The notes beneath the pieces are model-generated. The model had not been told where the DNA came from. It searched no databases and saw only the letters and a list, made by a program, of their open reading frames with translations. Shown here in pieces: positions 1 through 11,480 of a DNA stretch of 64,000 nt. Each line of letters begins with the position of its first letter. The first letter of the stretch is position 1. The position numbers and the translations under genes were made by a program. The stretch covers positions 200,306,510-200,370,509 of the forward strand of contig CM067081.1 of the NCBI GenBank assembly GCA_034008185.1, given 5' to 3'. The stretch is from Gorsachius magnificus. Lineage: Eukaryota; Chordata; Aves; Pelecaniformes; Ardeidae.

Positions 1-2169
1 TATCTAAAGTTAAAATCAAACTTGAACATACTGAGCAAATTAATACAGTTAGTTTTTAATGTCAAAACTGAGAACCGGTCTGTTAATTTAACAAATAAAG
101 GCAGTCCTAAAATACAGTATTTTTCTGCAAGAGTTGTTAATACTTCCTGCTGCTAACTGTAACGTAATTATGGTCTGAGTACTTCTGGTCTACCACAGCT
201 CTGTTCTGTACTGGCAGGCAGAACCTACAATCTTACTGTATTTTATGATCATGAACTTTTCAATATTATACTTTAGGACTGCATATAACTAAATGAAAGG
301 TAAATTAACTTTATAAGTAATCTTTCATTATTTAATAAGGAATAGCTAACAGCTATACTTTGAACAAGAGCTATATCTGTTACACATTATGCACACAAAA
401 CATCACAAAATTTATGCTAGCAATTTGATTAAACGGCTTCTTTATGAGAGCTATTTGTATTTTCAAAAGTTGCGCTTGAAATTTTAGAATACAGCACTTA
501 CTTTTAAAGAACTAATGAAGTGCAATACTAGTAAAATTTATTTAGAGAAATCATTGAGACAAGCTAAGGAGGAAAAAAATTATTGCCAGAAAAAAATGCC
601 CGTTTATATTTTTGCATAATATAAACCAGAAATAAACCATATGCATACATTCAAAGAATTCAAAATGTTTTCATGATTTATTGAAAATGGTATAATGTGG
701 TGCCAGAGATAGCCAGAACTGGACAATGATTCAAAAATTTTCTTCCAACCAGGTGTAACCACTATACAGGCAAAAGAAATACTTAATATAGGAATGATTC
801 AATTCCTATCTCCTTTACAACATTCTTTTGCACTTGCTCATATTTGGGACTGCCAAGTGAGAAGGAAAGGGTGGCACCGATGGCTGGTACCAAGCGGGTA
901 TCCCATCCGTGGAGTTTGTCCCTGCCTTGTGCTGCACAGCGAAGCAGACAGACAGATGTGCCAGAGCTACTGCCTGGCTGAAACCCTGTAATAGCTGCAG
1001 TGGCCGGGTTGGTAATGTCCTGTGCAATGCTAACCTCTAATCCTCTTCCCAGATACTTGGGATGAAGGATACCCGCTGCTTTGGGACTCAGCCAAGCTCA
1101 GTCCAAATCCTTCCCCTTCAGCCTGCTATCAAAGTTGTAACAAACGCACCGGCTGGTAACATGAAAGCGCAGGTCCAGCGCACACCGCAGAGCCCAGCTG
1201 ACCTTCTTCAGATGCCTTAGAGCTATTTTCCCCTCCTCTCTGCCCCTTGCTGTTGATACATAATGTGCCAAATAAGTAGGGCTCTAGCCCTGAGACAAGT
1301 TCTCTTTTCATTCTTGAGTACTGTTTTTCCTCTTTCAATGCACACAGGAATATTCCCTATGCTGCTGCCACTTCTTATTTCTCCAGCTGTCCTAACCTGC
1401 TATATGGAGTTGCAAATAATGAGCTGTATTTCTGGAGTGCTGTGCGTCTTATTAATTACCTATGTCTCAGAGTCAGAGAAAACATTTCTTTCCTATTGGG
1501 ATCAGCTGGAATTGAGAAAACTAAGATTTCAAAATCTAATATTAAAGAGATAGTAGGAATAGGTCATCGACTGCAGCTTAAGAAATATTTGCTGCAGAGA
1601 CACAGGTTAAGAAGCATAAGTGGACCTGGATCCTTCAGTGGTAGAGCTGACCTCCTGCACTGCTTCCTGAGCGTGGAAAGCTGCGTGCCACAGCGCACGT
1701 GCACTGTGGGCAGCGATGGCCGAGAGAGCACAAACCAGTCCGGTTTGGATACTGCATGCAGTAATGCCCTCCTTGTTCTCATGATATCAAAGATTACGGG
1801 TGAACCTAAAGTTTGATAAGCAGAAGATGGGGAATTGCTGGTTTATCTATGCTAAGTGGCAGGAGCATTTAAGCCTGCACTGGACACAAGCTGAAGGATT
1901 TAGGAGAGACATGTTCTTGGCAAGTCATAAATCAGTGTCGCTCAAGAATTCCCACCTTGAATGTGAAAGTTCACATCCTGTCCCACAGACGTTTAGAGGA
2001 AAAAATAAAAAAAATCCCCCAATATTTGCCAAAATAGTGAACATTCAACTTCATAAATTCAGTGCTGAATTTTATTTTTTCTTGTACATTTCTTTTTTGC
2101 ACATTGCCTAAATTATGCATCTAGAATTTCTTGAAAGTGTTATTAATTCTTTCCAAAGAATTGCCTATT

Positions 2170-2187
2170 AAAAAAAAAAAAAAAAAA
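2170..2187. repeat. A18 homopolymer
   Basis: An uninterrupted run of 18 A. No AATAAA lies just upstream and no flanking duplication is obvious, so there is no reason to call it a retrocopy tail. Confidence 0.9.
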
Positions 2188-4953
2188 TCATTCTTATTTA
2201 TCTTAATTTTGACCTTTCTTTCAGACCATGGCATCTTAACCAACAGACCACAGCATACAGAACTCAGAACGGTATGAAACCAGCTACAGAAAAAAAGGTT
2301 ATTCAGAGTTCTAATTAGACTTGTTGCATCTTAAAATGGATGCTTTAAAAAAAAAATCTAAATCTAAATAGGTTAAAGGTTAATTTCTCCTGCTATCAGC
2401 TTACATTCAGCAACTCAAGTGCACAGTGATTCTCAACAAGTACATTTGTTTTAATTTTTGATTCAAATGCATTTCTTTTTCACTTCAATTGAACAATCTC
2501 CCATTAATCTTCTGAAAACAAGCAGAAGTATGCTATTCTTCTAATTAATTTCATATTCCTAATAAGAACTTCATAGAAACACACCTTAATATTCTGAAGA
2601 TGGAAGCTTACAAAAGTTGATGGTCTTATCATTTCCCTTTCATGTTTTTCTTTTCATGACAACTGAAAAAGATTCCTGTACTCAGCATATTAAAACCACT
2701 AAAACAGCAATTAAAGTCCTGTTTCATCCAGCATGGATCTCCTATGCAAGTCATTAGCAACCTTAATTGCTAATCATAAAATATGTGGTTCTAAAGAACT
2801 ATGCCACAGAAGCTGTGCTCACCTATCTGAAGATTTACATCTTAATTTACACAGGTGTGAAAATATATAAATTAATATGGCAAAAAATCTCATTAAAGGA
2901 CTACATCTTAGCTGATATTGTAGGCAGCCTTATATCCTTGTTTTCATATGAAAACAAAACATAAAACCACAAGTAGTCCCCATCCCTAAATCTTAAAACA
3001 GGAAACAACTTCGCAGGTTAGGTCTTTTTCTTAATGAAACTTACTGTCTACATGCCATTATCTACACATTTATAAGACGAGGTTAAGGGCATAGACTTGA
3101 AAAGAAAGTAAGCATTGCCACAGAACCTGTAAGAAGTTCAACTCCACAAACATTTTTGTAATACCTTTTTATTCTGAACTGTCTCAAAATGCTTCAAAAT
3201 TACATGAACATGAAATAGAAAAAGTTAAGGTGCTGATAAAGAATATTCAATACTCAAGAAAGAAGAGGAAGTCATCTTACTTGAACACTGATGTAAATTC
3301 ATACTTAGATCAGCCAGTCAAACTAAACCAGTCTTGGATTCTTCCTTACTTTTAAACTAGAGAAAACAGAACTTCCATTTTAAAAATTTCATATGAAAAT
3401 TGGATATCTCAGGAAACATCCAGGAAGATTTCTCAGTACTCCAATTGCCACAGCACAGAGCAGAATGGTCCTGACCCACTTTGATAATACTTTTTGCCAT
3501 ATTGTTTCGAGAAATATTGCTATATTGCTGGTATTTGGAGATACGTGTACTTCTTATGCACCAAAATATAAAATATAGCAAATAAATAATAAGAAGCCCC
3601 CCAAGTATACAATATGTCACTAGCTCCATTAAAAAGGAGCAAATAAGGGAAAAAAGGTGCAAATATTCAGAGTATAAAAAGTTGTGAAGATCAGAAAGAA
3701 TTCTATTAAAAAAAAAAACAAAACAAACCCAAAAAACAAACAAGCCCCACCCAAACATAGGACCTGCTGTACCAGTCAAGACTGCAGCAACTATGGCAGA
3801 ATTTAATTTCTGAAATAAGTTGCCAATAAGTAAGTTGCTACATTCTATCAGTTTTTTTCTGTAGTCAAGCAAGATCATAATATTTGTACAGCAGATTCCA
3901 ACAGAAAATCTACAGTTCCGTGTCTCCATAAAGTCCATATGCTAACCACTCATCCTGGTTTGGTTTTCCTGACCATAAGTTGGCAAAGCATTTTAAGTGG
4001 AACAGTTTGCACAGCTCCAAATTCACACATATTCCTCTGTCTGCAGTGACTTTTAGATTTTAACACTGTAGTATGAATAACTAAAAGCTCAGCAAAAAAA
4101 ACCCTAAAGAAAATCATAAAACACCAATTGAATAAAATGAACCACAGGGACAAGAGTGCATAAAAAATTTATATACTTCAGACTTAAAGCAATTAGTATG
4201 TTTTGACAAAAAGGTATTTCACACTGTAAGTTGTTCTGACTAAAATCTTATTTTAAGAGAAAACGTATATTAAGGAATGCTGATGCAAAATTGCTTGGAT
4301 ATAGAACTTAAATAGTACTGTCTGAGATATACAATTTTTACATCCAAAAAGTATGTCATAATGAGGTGGCTACTTAAACTAGCATATTTTTAGAACTGAA
4401 AAAAGAAATCCTAAACATAATTCAAATGGAATATTGTTAGCATGCGAGGGATATAGGACTGAAAGAGGCTGTTTCCATTATGTTGTTCAATAACCCACAC
4501 CACATGAAGCCATATATAGGTGTTTTGTTCTGAATAATAAACAATAGTTCCACACTTGCCATGTCAAAACCCATGAAACATCTGTGTACCTCCGGCAGAC
4601 TTAAGGACATTAATACAGAGAATCAACGACTTAGTGGTGGAAGAGAAGAACCAAACCACCTTCATGAAGACATCACAGTTAAAAGGAAAGGATGGATAAA
4701 GAACCTGCCTAAGGACCTGCATCTCTACATTGGCAGGGAATCTGATTACTGAAAATTTCCAGATTAACCAGAGAAACCTCACAAAATCAGTAACAACTAA
4801 TCCAAAAACCCCTTCAACTCTGAGCAGAACACCACTGTTCGCACCAAGAAACTGTTTAAGCTTCCTTGGTGAGCAAAGCTTGCAGGAACAAGAACCCAAG
4901 ACAGGGATCATCCAAGCTGCACAGCTTCTCTCAATGTACAAACCCAACAACAT

Positions 4954-4975
4954 CCCCCCCTCCCCCCCCCCCCCC
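4954..4975. repeat. C-rich tract, C7-T-C14
   Basis: Two C runs of 7 and 14 separated by one T, about 125 bp upstream of the large CR1 insertion. G/C homopolymers of this length are uncommon in the otherwise AT-rich surroundings and are prone to sequencing and slippage error. Confidence 0.85.
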
Positions 4976-5100
4976 AAATCTCTGTCCATTCTTTGATGCC
5001 TTAAAATATATGAAAATGCATTTCCATTGTACCTCTTGGAAGAAACAATGCATCAGTTGGAGGGAAGTTCCAAAAGTGCTTCCACAATCAGACTGAAGCA

Positions 5101-6838
5101 TGACCGGCAAGCTGGTAACAGCAGATGAGGAGAAGGCTGAGGTACTCAACAACATTTTTGCCTCAGTCTTCCCTGGAAACCTCTCTCCTCACCCCACCCG
5201 AGTTGATGGATGGCATAAGGGGGACCGGGAGGGCAAAACCCTTCCTGCTGTAAGAGAAGATCAGGTTCGTGACCACCTGAGGAACCTGAACGCACATAAG
5301 TCCATGGGACCTGATGAGATGCATCCCAGAGTCCTGAGGGAATTGGCCGATGTAGTCGCCAAGCCACTCTTCATGATATTTGAAAAGTCATGGCAGTCAG
5401 GTGAAGTCCCTGGTGACTGGAAAAAGGGAAACATTGTGCCCATTTTCAAAAAGGGTAGAAAGGAAGACCCTGGGAACTACCGACCTGTCAGCCTCACCTC
5501 TGTGCCTGGGAAGATCATGGAACAGATCCTCCTAGAAGCTATGCTAAAGCACATGGAGGCCAGGGAGGTAATTTGAGATAGCCAGCATGGCTTCACCAAG
5601 GGCAAGTCCTGCCTGACGAACCTAGTGACTTTCTATGATGGAGTGACAACAACAGCGGACAAAGGAAAACCAATGGATGTCATCTATCTGGACTCCTGCA
5701 AAGACAGTTCCCCACAACATCTTTCTCTCTAAATTGGAGAGCTATGGATTTGATGGGTGGGCTGTTCGGTGGATAAGGAATTGGTTAGATGGTCGCATCC
5801 AGAGGGTAGTGGTCAATGCCTCGATGTCTGGATGCAGACCGGTGATGAGTGGTGTCCCTCAGGGGTCCATACTGGGACCGGTGCTGTTTAATGTTTTCAT
5901 CAATGATTTAGACAGCGAGATCAAGTGCACCCTCAGCAAGTTTGCAGATGACACCAAGCTGAGTGGTGCGGTTGACACACCAGAAGGATGGGATGTCATC
6001 CAAAGAGACCTGGACAAGCTGAAGAGGTGGGCCCGTGTGAACCTCATGAGATTCAACAAGGCCAAGTGCAAGGTCATGCACCTGGGTCAGGGCAATCCCC
6101 AGTATCAATACAGGCTGGGGAATGAAACAATTGAGAGCAGCCCTGTGGAGAAGGGACTTGGGGGTGCTGGTGGATGAAAAGCTGGACATGAGCCAGCAAC
6201 ATGCACTTGCAGCCCAGAAGGCCAACCGTACCCTGGGCTGCATCAGGAGAAGCGTGGCCAGCAGGTCGAGGGAGGTGATTCTGCCCCTCTACTCTGCTCT
6301 GGTGAGACCTCACCTAGAGTACTGTGTCCAGCTCGGGAGCCCTCAGCACAAGAAGGACATGGAACTGTTGGAGCGGGTCCAGAGGAGGGCTGCAAAAATG
6401 ATCCGAGGGCTGGAGCACCTCTCCTATGAGGACACGCTGAGAGAGTTGGGCTTGTTCAGCCTGGAGAAGAGAAGGCTGCGGGGAGACCTGATTACGGCCT
6501 TTCAGTACTTAAAGGGGGCCTATAGGAAAGATGGGGAAAATCTTTTTAGTAGGGCCAGCTGTGACAGGACAAGGGGTAATGGCTTTAAACTAAAACAGGG
6601 TAGGTTTAGACTGGATATAATAAGGAGGAAATTCTTTACAATGAGGGTGGTAAAACACTGGAACGGGTTGCCCAGAGAGGTGGTGGAGGCCCCATCCCTG
6701 GGAACATTGAAGGCCAGGTTGGACGGGGCTCTGAGCAACCTCATCTAGTTAGTGGTATCCCTGCTCACTGCAGGGGGGTTGGACTAGATGACCTCTAGGG
6801 GTCCCTTCCAACCCAAAACATTCTATGATTCTATGATT
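5101..6838 (+). mobile_element. CR1 LINE, 5'-truncated, 3' end intact
   Basis: A chicken-repeat-1 non-LTR retrotransposon of about 1.74 kb in sense orientation. It is recognised by the ORF2 reverse transcriptase described separately, by the short 3' UTR with the phrases GGACTAGATGACCTCTAG and GGTCCCTTCCAACCC, and by the terminal repeated ATTCTATG units at 6820-6838. The left border near 5101 is where ORF2-like coding sequence begins; upstream bases do not look like CR1. This is the usual 5' truncation of CR1, which lacks endonuclease, ORF1 and 5' UTR here. No target-site duplication was found, as is normal for CR1. It is the longest and apparently youngest LINE in the window, since most of the frame can still be read. 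Its subfamily was not determined. Confidence 0.95.
5103..6748 (+). pseudogene. CR1 ORF2 reverse transcriptase, inactivated
   Basis: Partial ORF2 covering the reverse transcriptase and C-terminal region; the endonuclease is lost by truncation. Visible landmarks are the finger segment containing [13 protein letters not shown] and NYRPVSLTS (before 5575), motif B as [11 protein letters not shown] around 5850-5876, catalytic motif C as FADD at 5941-5952, and the C-terminal block ending near 6748. Three lesions break it. A TGA at 5574-5576 sits where CR1 normally has an arginine codon, consistent with CpG decay of CGA. A loss of about 8 bases near 5700 removes most of the AFD part of motif A and shifts the frame. 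One extra G near 6150, in the KDLG-like segment, shifts it again. It cannot encode a working enzyme. Frame assignments are read directly; the ancestral state is inferred from the CR1 family. Confidence 0.93.
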
Positions 6839-9800
6839 AATTTAAATTAACACAGTATAATTCAATTGTACATTATAAGCTAAAGAATTAAAATATTCTA
6901 AACCAGTATAAATACTATGCAAGAAACATGATTAACAACTGCACTCAAGAAATCTTTCAACCTCTGTTTGGGGACAAGAAACCCAAACCAGGATTAATCT
7001 TACTCTATTACATAATAACATAAATTTATCAAGCTTTGTCAGAAAATACATACTGTTCTTTACCTCCTCATATATTACGTAAAGTTTTTAACGGTTTAAA
7101 TGGAAGTCAAACGATTTATAGCCTTTTGATCTTTCACCAAAATTACATTATGACTTAAATCTTTACCCCCATTACAAAGCGATCCAAATGCATTCCTGAA
7201 GATAATCATACTCCTTCTCAAGCTTTCTTTTACAGGATTAAATAAGCCACATTTTTTAATACTCTCAGTCTACTGTTGTTGTTATACATAATTCTGAACA
7301 GATTACATAAAAACCAAACACATAATTCTTATGCAAATCCCAGAAACATGCACTTTTTCAAAAGCATATACACAAAGAGTTTATTACTGGGATCATGGAA
7401 AAATACTAAATCTAAATGGAGTACATTAAAGCCCTAAGGTACCTACAAATACCCTAAGGCCCTAGGATTCTAAGACAATTAAAATACTAACACATTTTAC
7501 TTACTTATAATATTTACATGCCTTTCTTGCATATCACTACACTCATAAAAATAGAAATCTACAACTTCGGCTTTGGCCAAGCAGAATTTGAGATGAAATT
7601 TCTAGATGAGATAATGAATGCCTCAACTTTCACAGAAAACACGCATTTGCAAACCAACAGCTGGTGACGATGGGCAGGGTTAATCTTTTCTGACTGTTGA
7701 TTTGTTAAGATTTCCAAGATTAAAGTCCTAAAAGTGCTTAGGCCATGAGTACCTCTTCTTGGTAATTCTAGTCGATTCATGGAAGGAAATAATCAAGTTT
7801 ACACTCTAAAACTTCACAAAAATCTACACATTGAAAGCAGTGGCCCCCTATCACGGTATCAATACCCAGCAGAGCGGTTTGGCTGTGGAGCAACCTGACA
7901 CTTGCAAAGCAGCTCCAAACCAATCAAGGATCAAGCAAGTCAAAATCCTTAATTTTCCACTATGTGGGCTTATGTACGTTACGTAAATCTTACTAAAACC
8001 ATGGAAAATCAATATGGAGAGAGAAATACTGATTTAATAACAATCATTTTAGCATGCGACAGACGCTAGTATTACATAAATTAAATATTAATAATAGTTT
8101 GCGGTATTTCTCCCAGGTGTAGGGTTCTCACGTCCTTGTGGTTTTGTAAAAATTCAAATTACATTAAGAAAAAGTTTGTGGCCTTGTGGCCTTCACAGAT
8201 TCAGAGAAAAGCCTTAAAAAAAATCTGTCTGAAGTGATTATCTAAAGACCCAAAACCACACATAAACCAAATAGGTTTTAAGGAAAACATTATATCCAAA
8301 TTGATTTTCTTTAGAGAACTGGGCTTTTGACAAAATTATTTCTTTTATAAAACCGTAACTTGTGAATAAAATGCCATTTTGTTTAAATAAATGAACATGA
8401 CCAAAAGGTGTTTAAGGGTTTGGCCAAAACTGCAATAACATTTCTAATGGAAAAATACTTCAGTGGTGCATTATATGGTATAATACAAGTGTTTGATGGG
8501 CTGGTTTGCCCACGGTGACTACATCTCTCATGTGTTCCTTAGCAGGCAGATGAGAGGAGGAACTCCTGTATTTATCACAGTAATCTCCAAGAGAGGAAAG
8601 TATAGCACAGCTTGGAAGATGTGGCCTTTTCTCACAGAAGAGAATAAAGACGTCAGCTACATGAAATATAACCTTCAGAGGTATATTACTGGTGGCAATT
8701 TCAGTTCGCTTTAATAGGCCTGCCTGTGAGCTGGCAATTGAGAGGCAGCTCCGTGCTACGCTCTGTCATCTTTTCTCGGGGGTGGCAATCTTTAGGAAAG
8801 GACATGGTAGAGAACAGCAGCTATTAACGATTTCGGATGTCCCTGTTTAACCTGTTGTCCTATGCAGATCAGCACCTGAAACTAAGCACATATGTAAGAA
8901 GGGTGATGAAAAAAAACTAACACAGAGCTTTGGTGAATCAGTTCCTGAGGACAGGATGCAACCACTGGTTCACTCAGCTAACGGCAAGCAAATGCCACTG
9001 TGCAGAAAATGAATTAGGATGGGATAAATGGCAGCTCTTACTATATTTGCAAAGGGATGTCTAATGCAAAAAACCACTGCAGAGAGCAAACGAGTTACCG
9101 TGTTTAAAGAACACGCTCTTTATGCCAGCTGAAAGAGCTAACTAGGAGACAATGATGGCAATAGTAAATCCACTATAATGGCATTTCTGGAAGAATTTTA
9201 AATCCAATTTGTTTACAAGTAGATGATAAAACAATGGGCATTTTAATTCTTGTTACTTTTACTGTCTTGCAGTTGCAATGAGACAATTTGGTTGTAAGAT
9301 AGCAAAATCTACATGCACCAGCATTTAGGAAACCATAGGAGAGAACAGAAGATTGAAAGAAAGAAAATTAATCCTCCTCCATCTGCTTGTCTCAAAGAAA
9401 GGCATATGTCACTTCATCCTATTATTCAGCTCATACTCCAAAAGCTTTTAGTTTCTCTTTGTTCTCTTATCAGTAGTTTTGATTGAGTTTGGTAGTCAAG
9501 TGTGATTTTAGTCTTCTCCAGGGTTACACACTGATAAAGCCAATAATTGACATTGTTATGCAGCAGTTTCTGCTGAAGAAATAAACATGGAAAGAAAACT
9601 GTTTTCTTTGTAGAGGGATGTCTCCAGCGACAGCTGCAAATTACTAACTAAATGGAAGCCCTGCCAGTGCATTTAGTTTAGCAGGTCACTTGAATTGCTC
9701 AGGAAGAACGAGAGTTTTTCTTTTGTTCAAGAAAATCCTTTTTATATTGAAATGGAGAAAACACAGAGATCCCTTTGTGGTATTTACTGAAAATAAATAA

Positions 9801-10914
9801 AAACATTGGTTAAAAAAATACCTTATAGTAATCAGAAAGTGCCTTTTCTGGAAATTTACAGGACAAGAAAAATCAGATTTTCATTGTCTGGAAGATTTGA
9901 TTTAAAACTTGGATAGGAACAGCATCTCTGTAAAACACAAGCGATAAAGCAAGGGTACAGGAAATGTCTCCAGCTTACACATACCCTGCCTCACATCCTT
10001 CCCTTCCTTCGGCAGCACTCGGACCCAACGGAACTCTTGACAACACGTGCAGGTGAGAGGGGACCCAGATTTTGCAAGGTGTTCCTCCCAGCCTGCAAAA
10101 CGCATTGCTGGACCTGTATGGAGTTTGGTCTCGGCATCCTTAGAGCTGTAAGGCTCTGAACAGAAACATACATATAGTTCCTGTTACTACATAGAGGCTT
10201 CCACGATAAGGAAGGACACGAATTACTGGCAGAACAAAATCTTGTTTCTAGAGTTCAATTACCTTATTAGACAGGATGACAAAAAATAAAAAGTAATAAT
10301 GAAGAAAAGCAGTGATTACTCAAAAACTATTGAAGCCTTTTTAAACAAAATAGTGCTTTTTCTCTGCAACTAGGCTTTACAGAGATCCACAAATTTAGAT
10401 GTGTATTTTACGACAGCAATGCGGTTCTAACACTGTGTGCTTCTTAGTTGGTAAGGATAGCTAAAAATTACTAGATATCAACATGTTTAAGAGGTAATTG
10501 TGTGAAGGCAAAAACATATATGTTTTAGAAATTACGACTGCCATTTCAAAATTGTACTCTAAGGCCAACTCATTGTCTAATTGTTTCAACAACTGCAAGA
10601 ACTTCAGATGTTTTCTGTATCTATACACGATAACAACCATATATGTCAGCGGTAGTATTATTTGTCAGATACACAGAAATTTTGGGCGGATTCCTAGAGT
10701 CACACATGTTAAAGCCAGGAAAGATCATTACTTATCTTGGTCTGACCTCTTGTGTAGATAACAGGAACTAAACCTAAACCTTTTTTTTATTTTTATTTTT
10801 TCCCCAGGAAAAACATCAATTTGAAATCCTTAAGAGCTGCAGAAATTCATTACCTATTTTTTAAGTGTCTTAGGATTTTTTTCCTATCAAATTTCTCATA
10901 TATTAATTAATTCA
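6839..10914. other. Unannotated AT-rich DNA
   Basis: No recognised gene or repeat. A small CpG-containing patch at 9960-10110 has a minus-strand open segment bounded by a TTTTGCAG acceptor-like site and a GG-GTATGT donor-like site. The protein is not recognised and three frames are partly open, so it is not called as an exon. Confidence 0.55.
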
Positions 10915-11480
10915 TCTATTGGTTGTCTTTTTGACAAATATTTTGAGCACTTTGGTCATCCTCTCTGAGCCCTCTCTCTGTCTTTGATTTCAGACATCAG
11001 AACTGGATGCATTATTACCAAAAAAACCCCTCACTAAAAGGCAAAACAAGCTCTTATGTTCATTAATTTAAGGATCAAATTACTCCCATGTGCCACAGCA
11101 TCATGCTGGGAGCTCATATTGAGATAACTGTCAGCAATGCCCACCAAGATGTCTTCAGAAGCCACACATCCCATGATACAGTCTCTCACTCCAGAGACAT
11201 GGCCTATTCTACTTATCCTGTATTTGCAAAAATTTTTCATTTGACTATATCAAAATACAGCTTGCCTGAAGAGGTCAACTGAACAAGTGATTGAAGATTG
11301 GCTTATGTAACTGCTCTGTTCTCCTCACTTTGTCAGAATGGTAAATCTGTGTCATCCACAGATTTTTATGATCTGCTCTTTTGTTAGTGGAAATGCTGAA
11401 TAGCATCACGCCAATTACTGACTCCCACAGAAGCTTACTAGAAAAACCTCCTCTTGAACACTGACAACTAAAAAAATATT
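10915..11480 (-). mobile_element. Ancient CR1/L3-like LINE remnant
   Basis: A heavily decayed antisense copy. Three anchor phrases occur on + in the order and spacing expected for the reverse complement of an amniote CR1-clade ORF2. The first is CATCCTCTCTGAGCCCTCTC near 10960. The second is GCTCATATTGAGATAACTGTC near 11110. The third is GTGTCATCCACAGATTT near 11350, which on the minus strand is the decayed equivalent of the KFADDT motif C. It is followed by an AATGCTGAATAGCATCACGCC block. The anchors are seen; the family name rests on remembered reptile and bird consensus. The reading frame is destroyed. Borders are approximate and it may be L3-like rather than CR1 proper. Confidence 0.55.

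Larger units (their letters stand above)
1..5100. other. Unannotated AT-rich DNA
   Basis: No gene or repeat family is recognised here. A locally GC-richer patch with several CpGs lies at about 840-1250, but no open segment in it has convincing splice borders. The longest open frame outside transposons in the window, 193 codons on the minus strand at 3357-3938, lies here. Its middle is a run of F, W, V and C translated from an A-rich simple tract near 3708-3745, so I treat it as chance. Likely intron or intergenic sequence. Confidence 0.6.

Noticed and set aside
3357..3938. 193-codon minus-strand open frame, the longest outside transposons
   Set aside because: The hydrophobic centre is the translation of an A-rich simple tract. 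There is no domain, no splice borders and no start context.
9902..10105. Minus-strand open segment with TTTTGCAG acceptor-like and GTATGT donor-like sites
   Set aside because: Overlapping open frames and no family match; CpG content alone is not evidence.
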